Below, one piece after another: positions 8,195 to 16,441 of a stretch of 64,000 nucleotides of DNA (the first letter of the stretch is position 1; each line of letters begins with the position of its first letter). Source of the stretch: an uncultured Lacinutrix sp. (GTDB lineage Bacteria; Bacteroidota; Bacteroidia; Flavobacteriales; Flavobacteriaceae); contig NZ_CANMSJ010000007.1 of the NCBI RefSeq assembly GCF_947500605.1, forward strand, positions 62,001-126,000, written 5' to 3'. A model generated the notes under the pieces. It was not told the DNA's origin and ran no database searches. It worked only from the letters and a program-made list of their open reading frames with translations. Both the position numbers and the translations under genes were made by a program.

Positions 8195-9406
8195 ATGCAT
8201 AAAATACTAGCACTTTTAGCCATTACATTAATTTTTTCTTGTCAGGAACAATCTACACAAGAGTTTCTAAGTTATGGAGATTATAGAGCAGAGCTTCAAA
8301 TAAACGATACAGAAGTATTGCCATTTACCTTTAAAGTAAAAGACGCAAATAACCTTACTGTTTTTAATGCCGAAGAGCAAATTGAGGTTAATGAAATAGA
8401 ATACCGCAACGATTCTGTGTTTATAAAAATGCCTGTTTTCGAGGCTTTATTATCTGCTAAAGTTAAAAATGAAACATTAACAGGAAACTTTATAATAGAA
8501 GGGAAAGATAGAGTAGTGCCTTTTAAAGCTAAAAAAAATAACACCCGTTTTAATGTAGAGGCTAAAGCCGAAGCAAATATTACCGGAAATTGGGAAACTA
8601 TATTTAGTCCAGAAACTGAAGCAGATAAATACATTGCAAAAGGTGTTTTTAAACAAAACGGAAACCAAGTAACAGGAACGTTTTTAACAGAAACTGGCGA
8701 TTATCGTTTTCTTGAAGGAGTAATTAATGGAGCAGATTTAAAACTTTCTACGTTTGATGGCGCACATGCCTTTTTATTTACAGGAAAAGTAACCGACTCG
8801 ACAATTAATGGTACTTTTTACTCCGGAAGCCATTGGAAAGAGCCTTTTACAGCAAAAAGAAACGAAAGTTATCAATTGCCAAGTGCAGATGCATTAACTT
8901 TTTTAAACGAAGGTTACGATAGTTTAGCTTTTACTTTTCCAGATGCTAATGGAAACATGATTTCTTTAGCTGATCAACGTTTTAAAAACAAAGTAGTCTT
9001 AGTACAAATTATGGGAACTTGGTGTCCTAATTGTTTAGATGAGAGTAAATACTACGCAGAATTCTACAAAGAAAATAAAGATAAAGGTTTAGAGGTTGTA
9101 GCCTTAGCTTTTGAATATGCTAAAACTGACGAAAAAGCCTTTGCAAGCATTAAACGCTTACAAGATAGAGTAGGTATTACGTATCCTATTTTATTAGCGC
9201 AAACGGGTACAACAAGCAAGCAAAAAGCACAAGAAAAATTACCAATGCTAAATCATGTATTAAGTTACCCAACTACAGTATTTGTAGATAAAAAGGGTAA
9301 AGTACGTAAAATACATACTGGTTTTAATGGTCCTGCAACGGGCGAGAAGTTTACAGAGTTTAAAACAGAATTTAAAGCATTTGTTGGTGAATTGTTAGCT
9401 GAATAG
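8195..9406 (+). CDS. TlpA-like thioredoxin-fold lipoprotein
   Basis: A 403-residue lipoprotein (lipobox LIFSC, Cys16). Residues about 25-225 are beta-rich with recurring TGNF/TGTF segments, a layout common in Bacteroidetes TlpA proteins. Residues about 245-403 are a TlpA/ResA-type thioredoxin domain with the active site WCPNC (Cys277 and Cys280) and the cis-proline segment SYPTTVFVD near 360. It is expected to exchange disulfides in the periplasm, possibly for cytochrome maturation or oxidative stress. Partners are not visible nearby. Its stop codon abuts the stop of the opposing gene with no gap. Confidence 0.87.
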   Translation: MHKILALLAITLIFSCQEQSTQEFLSYGDYRAELQINDTEVLPFTFKVKDANNLTVFNAEEQIEVNEIEYRNDSVFIKMPVFEALLSAKVKNETLTGNFIIEGKDRVVPFKAKKNNTRFNVEAKAEANITGNWETIFSPETEADKYIAKGVFKQNGNQVTGTFLTETGDYRFLEGVINGADLKLSTFDGAHAFLFTGKVTDSTINGTFYSGSHWKEPFTAKRNESYQLPSADALTFLNEGYDSLAFTFPDANGNMISLADQRFKNKVVLVQIMGTWCPNCLDESKYYAEFYKENKDKGLEVVALAFEYAKTDEKAFASIKRLQDRVGITYPILLAQTGTTSKQKAQEKLPMLNHVLSYPTTVFVDKKGKVRKIHTGFNGPATGEKFTEFKTEFKAFVGELLAE

Positions 9407-10522
9407 TTAGCGTTTTACTAAAAATTCTTGTTTTGTAATGTAGCCATCGTTATTCTTATCACGATTATCAAAGTTTTCTTTAAGTTTACCTTTGGCTTCG
9501 CTTTTTTCAATGGTTCCATTATTGTTGGTATCCATTCTTTCTAGGAGTTTATCGAAATCAGGTTGTTTATTACCTTTTTTATTAACGTTTATATTATTTA
9601 CTTCTGTTGTTTTAGTATTTGTTATTCCTGTTGATGATAGTACCATTAGATCTTCAGCAAAAAGAATTACACCATTATAATTCTTGTTAATCTCTTTTGT
9701 GGTGGCTTCTTCGTCAATATCTGTAACACTAAAATGAGTTAGTACTAAGTTCTTAGTATTGGCTTCTTTAGCCATTAGCGAGCTTTCTGCTAAGTTTACA
9801 TGCGCTCTTGTTTTGTTGTTTTTGGCCTTACCTGTATTAGTGTTTTTAGGTTTGCTGCCTTTTGCAATAGTACCACCAGAATCTATAATAAGATAATCTG
9901 CATTTAATGCCAATACCGAAAGGTTTTTAGAGTAGGTTAAATCACCCGAAACAACTATAGATGTTCCTCCAGCATCAAAACGATAAGCGATAGTATTAAT
10001 AGTATGTTTTACTTTGGCTGTTGTAATTGTTATGTCTCCAATAGAAAAGGTTTCGCCGCCAGTAAATTCTTTGGTAATGAAATTAGATTTCACATCACTA
10101 ACTGTTCTGCCACTTTTACTTAAGCGGTAGTTAATATCTTCATCATACAAGGCTAAATTGTTGGAAACGTAATCTGCTGTTGCAGTTGGTCCAGCAACTG
10201 TAAATCTGCTGTTGCCAATAAGTGCTTTTATAAAAATAGGCACAAACTCTTCGTTGTGGTCTAAGTGATGGTGTGTAAACAATAAACCATCTAATTGCTT
10301 TGTTTTTATTTGTAGCTTGTCTAAGTTGGCTTGCGTACCATTACCCATATCTACTAAAAGATAGGTGTCTTGGTAGTTAATTAATATAGATGGTCCAGAG
10401 CGTTCTGGATTATATTTAGGAGAGCCTGAGCCAATAATAGTAGCGTTTAAAACGGATTTGCTTTGTTGTGCTATTAAATTAAAACTGATAAAAAGAAAAA
10501 GGAGGAAACTGTATTTTTTCAT
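9407..10522 (-). CDS. Secreted metallo-beta-lactamase-fold hydrolase with C-terminal EF-hand pair
   Basis: A 371-residue protein with a signal peptide (cleavage near IAQQS, about 19-21). The metallo-beta-lactamase fold is shown by the zinc motif THHHLDH (His84, His86, Asp88, His89), VVSGDLTYS near 190 and a later VLTHFS. The overall pattern resembles the RNase Z/arylsulfatase-like branch. The last about 45 residues hold two EF-hand loops, DTNNNGTIEKSE (from Asp331) and DKNNDGYITKQE (from Asp355), as in dockerin or calcium-binding tails. The natural substrate is unknown. Fusion of this fold to EF-hands is unusual and suggests calcium-dependent stability or binding outside the cytoplasm. Confidence 0.83.
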   Translation of the reverse strand: MKKYSFLLFLFISFNLIAQQSKSVLNATIIGSGSPKYNPERSGPSILINYQDTYLLVDMGNGTQANLDKLQIKTKQLDGLLFTHHHLDHNEEFVPIFIKALIGNSRFTVAGPTATADYVSNNLALYDEDINYRLSKSGRTVSDVKSNFITKEFTGGETFSIGDITITTAKVKHTINTIAYRFDAGGTSIVVSGDLTYSKNLSVLALNADYLIIDSGGTIAKGSKPKNTNTGKAKNNKTRAHVNLAESSLMAKEANTKNLVLTHFSVTDIDEEATTKEINKNYNGVILFAEDLMVLSSTGITNTKTTEVNNINVNKKGNKQPDFDKLLERMDTNNNGTIEKSEAKGKLKENFDNRDKNNDGYITKQEFLVKR

Positions 10523-10710
10523 GCTACGTGTTTTGTAATAAGACTTGTATTTTCTGTATTGGTTTAATGGAGAAGGTTTCTAAAATGGATAATGATGAGT
10601 GCTTGTTGTATTTAATTTGATTGATAGTTAGAGTTTGTAATTTTTTTTAATATTCGAGTCATAAGGTTTTTATAATTAAGATTATGTCCTGTAGTTCTTG
10701 CATTTGTTTC

Positions 10711-10718
10711 TACTTTTG
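10711..10718 (+). promoter_or_regulatory. Predicted -7 box (TACTTTTG) of the flavoprotein gene
   Basis: An exact TANNTTTG match 25 nt before the ATG at 10744. No good TTG element at the usual distance, so confidence is moderate. Confidence 0.45.
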
Positions 10719-10743
10719 CATAGAATTAAAATAAATAATTAAG

Positions 10744-11787
10744 ATGTTGGATTATGTAGTGATTGGAGGAGCTCAAGCTGGATTAGCTATGGCTTATCAT
10801 TTAAAACAATTGAAAAAGGAGTTTGTTGTTATTGATGGCGAAAAAGAAATTGGTGCATCATGGTTAAACAGATGGGATTCTTTAAAATTGTTTACTCCAA
10901 CAGAATATAATCACTTACCTGGCTTAAAGTTTAATGCTGCTAAAGGGCATTATCCTACTAAAGTTGAAGTTGCTAACTATTTTAAACTGTACGTAGAGAA
11001 ATTTAATATTCCTGTACAATTAAATACATTAGTAACATCGGTGCGTAAAACAAAAGAAGGCTTTTTTATAACACATAAAGATGGCGAAATTGAAGCTAGA
11101 AATGTAGTTGTAGCAACAGGTCCTTTTCATATTCCTTACACACCGCCTTGTCATACTAAAATATCAGAAAAGACTCTTCAAATGCATAGTAACTACTACA
11201 AAGGTGTGCATCAACTACAGGAAGGAGATGCGTTAGTTGTAGGTGGAGGAGATTCAGGATATCAAATACTAAACGAAATTTCTAAAGATAAAACGAGAAC
11301 CGTTTATTTCTCTGGAGATACAACAGTAAGATCATTACCTCAACATTTTTTAGGAAAAACGTTATGGTGGTGGTTTACAATAGTTGGGTTTTTAAGTTAT
11401 AGTAAGTATAGTTGGATTGGAAAGCGAATTAATTCTTCTACTCAACCAGTTATTGGTACAGATGTTAAGGAGATTCTGTCAAGAGAGAATGTAATATCTG
11501 TAGGAAGAACAAAAGATGCTTTAAATGAAGAAATCTTTTTTGAAACCGAAAAAAAGGATACCATTAAAAATATTGTTTGGGCAACAGGTTACCGTCCAAA
11601 CTTTAAATGGATCGAAGGATTGGAGTTAGATGAAAACAGTTATCCTAAAAATTACAGAGGAGTTAGTAATATTGATGGCTTGTATTTTATTGGATTGCCA
11701 TGGATGTTTACTCGTGGATCTGCAACATTAGGAGGTGTATCAAAAGATGCTAGTTATTTAGCTAATGTTATAGCTAATAAAAACTAG
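10744..11787 (+). CDS. FAD/NAD(P)-binding monooxygenase-like oxidoreductase (CzcO/YUCCA type)
   Basis: A 347-residue soluble protein with two dinucleotide-binding motifs: VVIGGAQAGLAMAYHL for FAD at residues 5-20, where the usual GxGxxG is GGAQAG, and VVGGGDSGYQI for NAD(P) near 165. The ATGPFHIP and WATGYRPNF segments are typical of the flavin-containing monooxygenase and CzcO family. It probably oxidises a small molecule using NADPH and oxygen; the substrate is not deducible. No transporter or cation-efflux gene is adjacent, so a czcO role in metal efflux should not be assumed. Confidence 0.83.
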   Translation: MLDYVVIGGAQAGLAMAYHLKQLKKEFVVIDGEKEIGASWLNRWDSLKLFTPTEYNHLPGLKFNAAKGHYPTKVEVANYFKLYVEKFNIPVQLNTLVTSVRKTKEGFFITHKDGEIEARNVVVATGPFHIPYTPPCHTKISEKTLQMHSNYYKGVHQLQEGDALVVGGGDSGYQILNEISKDKTRTVYFSGDTTVRSLPQHFLGKTLWWWFTIVGFLSYSKYSWIGKRINSSTQPVIGTDVKEILSRENVISVGRTKDALNEEIFFETEKKDTIKNIVWATGYRPNFKWIEGLELDENSYPKNYRGVSNIDGLYFIGLPWMFTRGSATLGGVSKDASYLANVIANKN

Positions 11788-11813
11788 TGCATTAGACTGT
11801 GGCTTATTATGGT

Positions 11814-12401
11814 TTAACCATGTATAGTCTCACTTTTTCCATAACTCTTTATTAATATGCCTTCGAACTCTACAAGTTCTTGCCAACGTTTGTCGACATC
11901 GATACCTTTCCCGTATTGTCTAGCAAAGGTTATAAAAGTAGTGTAATGTCCTGCTTCGCTTATCATTAAATCGTGATAAAACTTAGAGAGTTCTTCGTCA
12001 TTAATACGTTGAGATAGTAATTTAAAACGTTCGCAACTTCTTGCTTCTATCATAGCAGAGAATAGTAAACGATCTACAAAACTTTGCTGTCTGCTTCCGC
12101 CTTTATTCATAAACTTATATAGCTGATTTACGTAATGATCTTTGCGCTCACGACCTAAGGTGTATCCGCGTTTTTTAATAATATCGTGCACCATTTGGAA
12201 GTGTTCTAGTTCTTCCTGAGCCAATTTTATTAGCTCTGTAACCAATTCTTCGTGTTCACTATTGTTGGTGATAATAGTAATTGCATTTGTAGCTGCTTTT
12301 TGTTCGCACCAAGCGTGATCTGTAAGTATTTCTTCAATATTACTTTCTACAATGGTTACCCAACGTGGATCGGTTTCTAGTTTTAGGTGCAGCATGCTCA
12401 T
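11814..12401 (-). CDS. miaE: tRNA-(ms2io6A37)-hydroxylase MiaE
   Basis: Hydroxylates the isopentenyl group of ms2i6A at position 37 of tRNAs reading UNN codons, using a diiron centre. The 195-residue protein has the ferritin-like four-helix pattern with iron ligands in EELEHFQMVH (about 72-82), EARSCERF (about 118-125) and SEAGHYTTF (about 148-156). The N-terminal LETDPRWV is also typical. An ATG two codons later is an alternative start. It converges on the flavoprotein gene and is followed upstream by a repeat cluster. Partner genes miaA and miaB are not in the window. Confidence 0.93.
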   Translation of the reverse strand: MSMLHLKLETDPRWVTIVESNIEEILTDHAWCEQKAATNAITIITNNSEHEELVTELIKLAQEELEHFQMVHDIIKKRGYTLGRERKDHYVNQLYKFMNKGGSRQQSFVDRLLFSAMIEARSCERFKLLSQRINDEELSKFYHDLMISEAGHYTTFITFARQYGKGIDVDKRWQELVEFEGILIKSYGKSETIHG

Positions 12402-12452
12402 AGTTTACTATTTTTTTTGTAAAGATAATTATAATAGAGATTAAATTGTGAT

Positions 12453-12580
12453 GTCACTTCGAGTGAAATTCTTTTTTTTTAGAATTTTGTATCGAGAAGT
12501 AATTAAGGTTTTTCAAGGTTTATCAACGTTTAGGAAGGTTCTCGATACAATACTCCTAACGCCGTATCACTCGAACCGAT
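12453..12580. repeat. Intergenic palindromic repeat, TCGAGTGA...TGTATCGAGA family (two inverted copies)
   Basis: Copy one runs from TCACTTCGAGTGA through a T-run hairpin (AATTC / GAATT) to TGTATCGAGA. A second copy lies in reverse orientation at about 12540-12577 (CTCGATACAA ... TCACTCGAA). The same element recurs at 16272-16318 and 58626-58726. It fills the spacer between miaE and the amine-oxidase-like gene. Confidence 0.75.
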
Positions 12581-12592
12581 AAGATCAAAGAC

Positions 12593-13663
12593 TTACTTGT
12601 AGATGTCCTTCAGTTTCTTAAAAATAAACTGAGCGCTTGTAATTGCGCCTTCCATTTTACCAGGAAATACATTACTAGTTTCGGCTCCTGCTATAAACAG
12701 TTTGTTGTCTAAATAGCTGTTTTTATACAGTGGATGTCCATTATTAGTCTGTGGCATTAAAAAGCTGTCGCTTGCAATGGTGGTGTGTTTCTGGTTAGCC
12801 CAATCGCATTCTTCATAAGTTTCAAAGTTTAATGCTTGATCTCCATAATAACTTTGTAGCTGTTTTAAAGCTAGTGTTTTACGTTCTTCTTTTGTGTGTT
12901 TTGTAAAAGAAGTGTTTATAAAACCACTTAGTGCGTGTAAATTATCTTCGGCATTAGAATGGTCGTAAAACTCTTGAATAATACCAACACTACTGTAGGT
13001 TGTGCCGCTGGTGCGTTCGGCTTTCCAAAATGGTGTTTTGTAGGTAAAACCAATTCTAATAGAATTGTGCATCCAAGTATGTGTTTTAGATAAAAGCGTT
13101 TGAAAGTCTATTGGAAGTTGAGGTGATGTCGTAATTTTTTTAGAAAACAATAACGGTGGAAGTGTAGATACAATGTGTTTACAATGGTATGTGGTGTCTT
13201 TTGTATTTGCTTCCAAGCCATTGTTAGTCAGTTTAATATCTTGAATGCTTTGGTTGCGTGTAATGGTATTTGTGTCTAGTTTTTGCTCTAAAGTTTTAAT
13301 AATGTTATAAGTGCCATTTGCAACACGGTAACTTACAGAGTTGTTTGCTGGTAATTGTACTAATTGAGCTGCTTGATTTTGATTGGGATGATAAATAGCT
13401 GTATTGCCATGATGTTGCTTAAAAACAGGGATACTGAGTGCTTTTAATAATGCTAAAGCATTGGTTTGTTGATCTATTATCCATGTAGCGCCTAATTCTA
13501 TTGGTGTTTGGTTGGTGGTGTAAGCGGTGTTAATTCTACCGCCAATAGAGTTATTCGCTTCTACAATTTTAACGACTATGTTTAGGTTTTTAAGATAGTA
13601 GGCTAATGTTAGGCCTGTTAATCCAGCACCAATTATAAGTACATCTGTTTTTATTGTTTCCAT
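12593..13663 (-). CDS. FAD-dependent amine-oxidase-family protein
   Basis: A 356-residue flavoprotein. The N terminus has the Rossmann motif VLIIGAGLTGLTLAYYL (8-24) followed by an acidic residue and the GGRI motif (GGRINTAY, about 42-49), the hallmark of the flavin-containing amine oxidoreductase superfamily. The C terminus has FIAGAETSNVFPGKMEGAITSA, the FAD-closing motif. It is shorter than monoamine oxidases (about 450 residues), so substrate assignment is not justified. No signal peptide. Flanked by repeat-rich spacers on both sides, so probably monocistronic. Confidence 0.83.
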   Translation of the reverse strand: METIKTDVLIIGAGLTGLTLAYYLKNLNIVVKIVEANNSIGGRINTAYTTNQTPIELGATWIIDQQTNALALLKALSIPVFKQHHGNTAIYHPNQNQAAQLVQLPANNSVSYRVANGTYNIIKTLEQKLDTNTITRNQSIQDIKLTNNGLEANTKDTTYHCKHIVSTLPPLLFSKKITTSPQLPIDFQTLLSKTHTWMHNSIRIGFTYKTPFWKAERTSGTTYSSVGIIQEFYDHSNAEDNLHALSGFINTSFTKHTKEERKTLALKQLQSYYGDQALNFETYEECDWANQKHTTIASDSFLMPQTNNGHPLYKNSYLDNKLFIAGAETSNVFPGKMEGAITSAQFIFKKLKDIYK

Positions 13664-13760
13664 AGTTAAGTGTCTGTCTTTAGTTTTTGTAAAAACTTAC
13701 GTGTTTTTTATTGTTCTTTTGGGAGTTTTACTTGTGATTGACTAAGGTAATACTAATAAA

Positions 13761-13858
13761 AAAGACGCTTCGCTCTTTTTCTTCAAACCATCCGCTTTTG
13801 CTATGCAAAACCACCTTCCTTCAACTAAAGGAAGGAGCGCTGTGCGATTGGTGTTTGG
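13761..13858 (+). repeat. About 100-bp intergenic repeat, copy 1
   Basis: Contains AGACGCTTCGCTCTTTT, CAAACCATCCGCTTTTG, CCACCTTCCTTC and GGAAGGAGCGCTGTGCGAT in order. A near-identical second copy lies 140 nt downstream and a diverged third copy lies at 60607-60690. The CCTTCCTT...AAGGAAGG arms can pair. The spacer 13664-14114 otherwise holds no gene. Confidence 0.85.
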
Positions 13859-13900
13859 TGTTCGATTTTGATGTTTCTATAAGGTTTTATATGTGGTGGC

Positions 13901-13925
13901 TCTCCTCTTTATTTAAAAGAGGAGA
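13901..13925. repeat. Palindrome TCTCCTCTTT...AAAGAGGAGA between the two repeat copies
   Basis: A perfect 10-bp inverted repeat with a 5-nt loop. AAGAGGAG recurs just downstream near 13958-13965. It looks like part of the same composite repeat. Not followed by a T-run on either side, so not a normal terminator. Confidence 0.6.
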
Positions 13926-13998
13926 ATGAATTTAAATTCCGATAGAGAATTTGAAGAAAGAGGAGTTTTTGTACTATTATTGTTAAGTTTTCTTTTTT

Positions 13999-14100
13999 AA
14001 AGACGCTTCTCTATTTTTTTTTTTTCAAACCATCCGCTTTTGTTATACAAAATCACCTTCCTTTAACTAAAGGAAGGAGCGCTGTGCGATTAGTGTTTGG
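13999..14100 (+). repeat. About 100-bp intergenic repeat, copy 2
   Basis: Same order of blocks as copy 1 (AGACGCTTC, CAAACCATCCGCTTTTG, CACCTTCCTT, AAAGGAAGGAGCGCTGTGCGAT), differing by scattered substitutions and a longer T-run. It ends 15 nt from the recG stop. Confidence 0.85.
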
Positions 14101-14114
14101 GAAATATAGAGTGT

Positions 14115-16217
14115 TTATGAAATATAATTCCAGATGTTTTTATACTTACTCATCTGTCTATAAGTTTCTAAAATTACGGCATTTTCTTCGTGGCCAAGCG
14201 ATGGATCTTTTTCTAAAAGTTTTTTAGCATGGAGTCTTGCGTGTTTTAAAATCTCGCTATCTTTTATAATATCTGCTATCCTAAGGTTTAGTATTCCGCT
14301 TTGTTGTGTTCCCATAATATCTCCTGGACCACGAAGCTTTAAATCTACTTCTGCAATTTCAAAACCATCGTTTGTTCTTACCATGGTTTCAATTCGTTTT
14401 TTACTGTTTTCGGACTGCTTATGGCTCGTCATTAAAATGCAATAACTTTGTTCTGCACCACGTCCAACTCGACCTCTTAATTGGTGTAGTTGAGAGAGTC
14501 CAAAACGCTCTGCACTTTCAATAATCATGACCGATGCATTTGGCACATTTACGCCAACTTCAATTACAGTTGTTGCTACCATAATTTGTGTTTGTCCTTT
14601 AATAAAACGTTGCATTTCGAAGTCCTTATCTGCGGGTTTCATTTTGCCATGAACTATAGAAATTTGAAACTCTGGAGCTGGAAAATCTCGAGCAATACTT
14701 TCGTATCCATCCATTAAATCTTTGTAGTCCATTTGTGCGTTTTCTTGTATCAAAGGATAGACAATATAGACCTGTCTTTTCTTCTTGATTTCGGCACGTA
14801 TAAATTGAAAAACTTTTAGCCTATTTGAGTCGTATCTATGGACCGTTTTTATGGCCTTTCTACCAGGTGGTAATTCGTCAATTATAGAGATGTCTAAATC
14901 ACCATAAACCGACATGGCTAACGTTCGCGGAATTGGTGTTGCCGTCATTACCAAAACGTGAGGAGGGAAGGTGTTTTTTTTCCATAATTTAGAACGTTGC
15001 TTTACACCAAATCGGTGTTGCTCGTCTATTACTGCTAAGCCTAAATTTTTAAATTTCACTTTATCTTCGAGTACAGCATGTGTGCCAATTAGGATGTCTA
15101 ATTCACCACTTTCTAGCATTTCATGGATCTCACGACGCTCTGAAGCTTTGCTTGAACCTTGAAGTAGTTTTAAGCTGATGTTCAAATCTTTACATAGTTC
15201 AAGTAATCCATTATAGTGTTGTACTGACAAAATAGCAGTAGGCGCCATTAAACAAGCTTGAAAACCATTGCCAATCGCTATTAACATTGACATTAGTGCT
15301 ACTATAGTCTTCCCAGAGCCAACATCGCCTTGTAAAAGACGGTTCATTTGGGCATTACTACCCATATCTGCTCTAATTTCTTTAAGCACTCTTTTTTGTG
15401 CGCCTGTTAATTCGAACGGTAAATGGTTTTTAAAAAACGTGTTAAATTGTTCGCCAACGGTTTCGAAAGGAAAGCCTTTTATCTTCGATTTATGAATTAA
15501 ATTTTTAAGAATTAACTGCAATTGTATGTAAAATAATTCTTCAAATTTTAGCCTAAATTCAGCCTTAAAAAGAGCCTCGGAATCTTTAGGGAAATGTATG
15601 TTTAAAAGTGCTTCAGATTTAGGAACTAATTTTAAATTTTCGAGCAAGTTTTTAGACAGCGTTTCTACAAATTTCCCACCGGTTTCTATAAACAGATTTT
15701 GCATGATTTTTGTCATCATTCTGTTCGTGATTCCTCGGGTAGATAATTTTTCTGTAGACGGATAAATGGGTTGCAGAGCAGAGCGTAAATTTTGCTCATG
15801 TTCTTTCAATAATTCGATGTCGGGATGCGCCATATTATACTTCCCTCCAAAATTATTTGCCTTACCAAATATTACATAAGGAGTATTTGTTTTTAGTGCT
15901 TCGCGAATCCATTTTTGACCACGAAACCAAACCAGTTCCATGGTGCCAGTTTCGTCTTGAAAAGTAGCCACTAAACGCTTGCCTCTTTTTTGTGCAATTT
16001 CCTTAAAACTTGTAATTTTTCCTATAACTTGAACCTCGGCAGTATTTTGATATAGCGTGTTTATTTTATAGTATTTTGTACGATCTAAATAACGGTTTGG
16101 AAATAGATTTATAAGATCTTGGTAGGTATGTATGCCAAGTTCTTTGCGAAGCAAATCGGCTCGATTTGGTCCAACACCTTTTAGGTAATCTATAGAAGTT
16201 TGAAGATTTGTTATCAT
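14115..16217 (-). CDS. recG: ATP-dependent DNA helicase RecG
   Basis: Remodels stalled replication forks and branched DNA. The 700-residue length is normal. The N-terminal wedge/OB domain starts with the helix-hairpin-helix-like YLKGVGPNRADLL and contains FPNRYLDRT. The helicase part has Walker A GDVGSGKT (about 295-302), Walker B DEQHRFG (about 398-404, the RecG form), TATPIPRTLAM, and the C-terminal QLRGRVGRG followed by the RecG-specific LKLRGPGDIMGTQQSG. No signal peptide; cytoplasmic. Genes on both sides are unrelated and separated by repeats, so it is probably transcribed alone. Confidence 0.97.
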   Translation of the reverse strand: MITNLQTSIDYLKGVGPNRADLLRKELGIHTYQDLINLFPNRYLDRTKYYKINTLYQNTAEVQVIGKITSFKEIAQKRGKRLVATFQDETGTMELVWFRGQKWIREALKTNTPYVIFGKANNFGGKYNMAHPDIELLKEHEQNLRSALQPIYPSTEKLSTRGITNRMMTKIMQNLFIETGGKFVETLSKNLLENLKLVPKSEALLNIHFPKDSEALFKAEFRLKFEELFYIQLQLILKNLIHKSKIKGFPFETVGEQFNTFFKNHLPFELTGAQKRVLKEIRADMGSNAQMNRLLQGDVGSGKTIVALMSMLIAIGNGFQACLMAPTAILSVQHYNGLLELCKDLNISLKLLQGSSKASERREIHEMLESGELDILIGTHAVLEDKVKFKNLGLAVIDEQHRFGVKQRSKLWKKNTFPPHVLVMTATPIPRTLAMSVYGDLDISIIDELPPGRKAIKTVHRYDSNRLKVFQFIRAEIKKKRQVYIVYPLIQENAQMDYKDLMDGYESIARDFPAPEFQISIVHGKMKPADKDFEMQRFIKGQTQIMVATTVIEVGVNVPNASVMIIESAERFGLSQLHQLRGRVGRGAEQSYCILMTSHKQSENSKKRIETMVRTNDGFEIAEVDLKLRGPGDIMGTQQSGILNLRIADIIKDSEILKHARLHAKKLLEKDPSLGHEENAVILETYRQMSKYKNIWNYIS

Positions 16218-16271
16218 TAGAAAACGAATTTAATGTATTTCTTTTTAAAGTAAAAGTATATTCGTTTTGTT

Positions 16272-16318
16272 ATCACTTCGAGTATTTTGTGAAGTACCTA
16301 TAAAATGTATCGAGAAAC
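16272..16318. repeat. Degenerate copy of the TCGAGTGA...TGTATCGAGA repeat
   Basis: Reads TATCACTTCGAGTA, a short hairpin region, then ATGTATCGAGAAAC. It lies between the divergent recG and M1 peptidase genes and matches the ends of the copies at 12453 and 58626. Confidence 0.6.
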
Positions 16319-16441
16319 TTTAGTGTTAACATTGCATAGAAAATAAGAATCTATTTAAATTTTAGGTTTTTATTGTGTTTTGCTATTTCCGTAAGAATCT
16401 TAAAAAATTGTATTTTGCTCTAAACTTGTTAAAATTAGCTT

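Noticed and set aside
10744-11787. Cation-efflux role for the CzcO-like flavoprotein
   Set aside because: The name is inherited from other operons; no efflux gene is present here.
13738-13929. 63-codon plus-strand open frame in the spacer before recG
   Set aside because: It lies wholly in repeat sequence and has no promoter or family match.
13761-14100. CRISPR array
   Set aside because: Only two copies of about 100 bp with a single long spacer and no cas genes.
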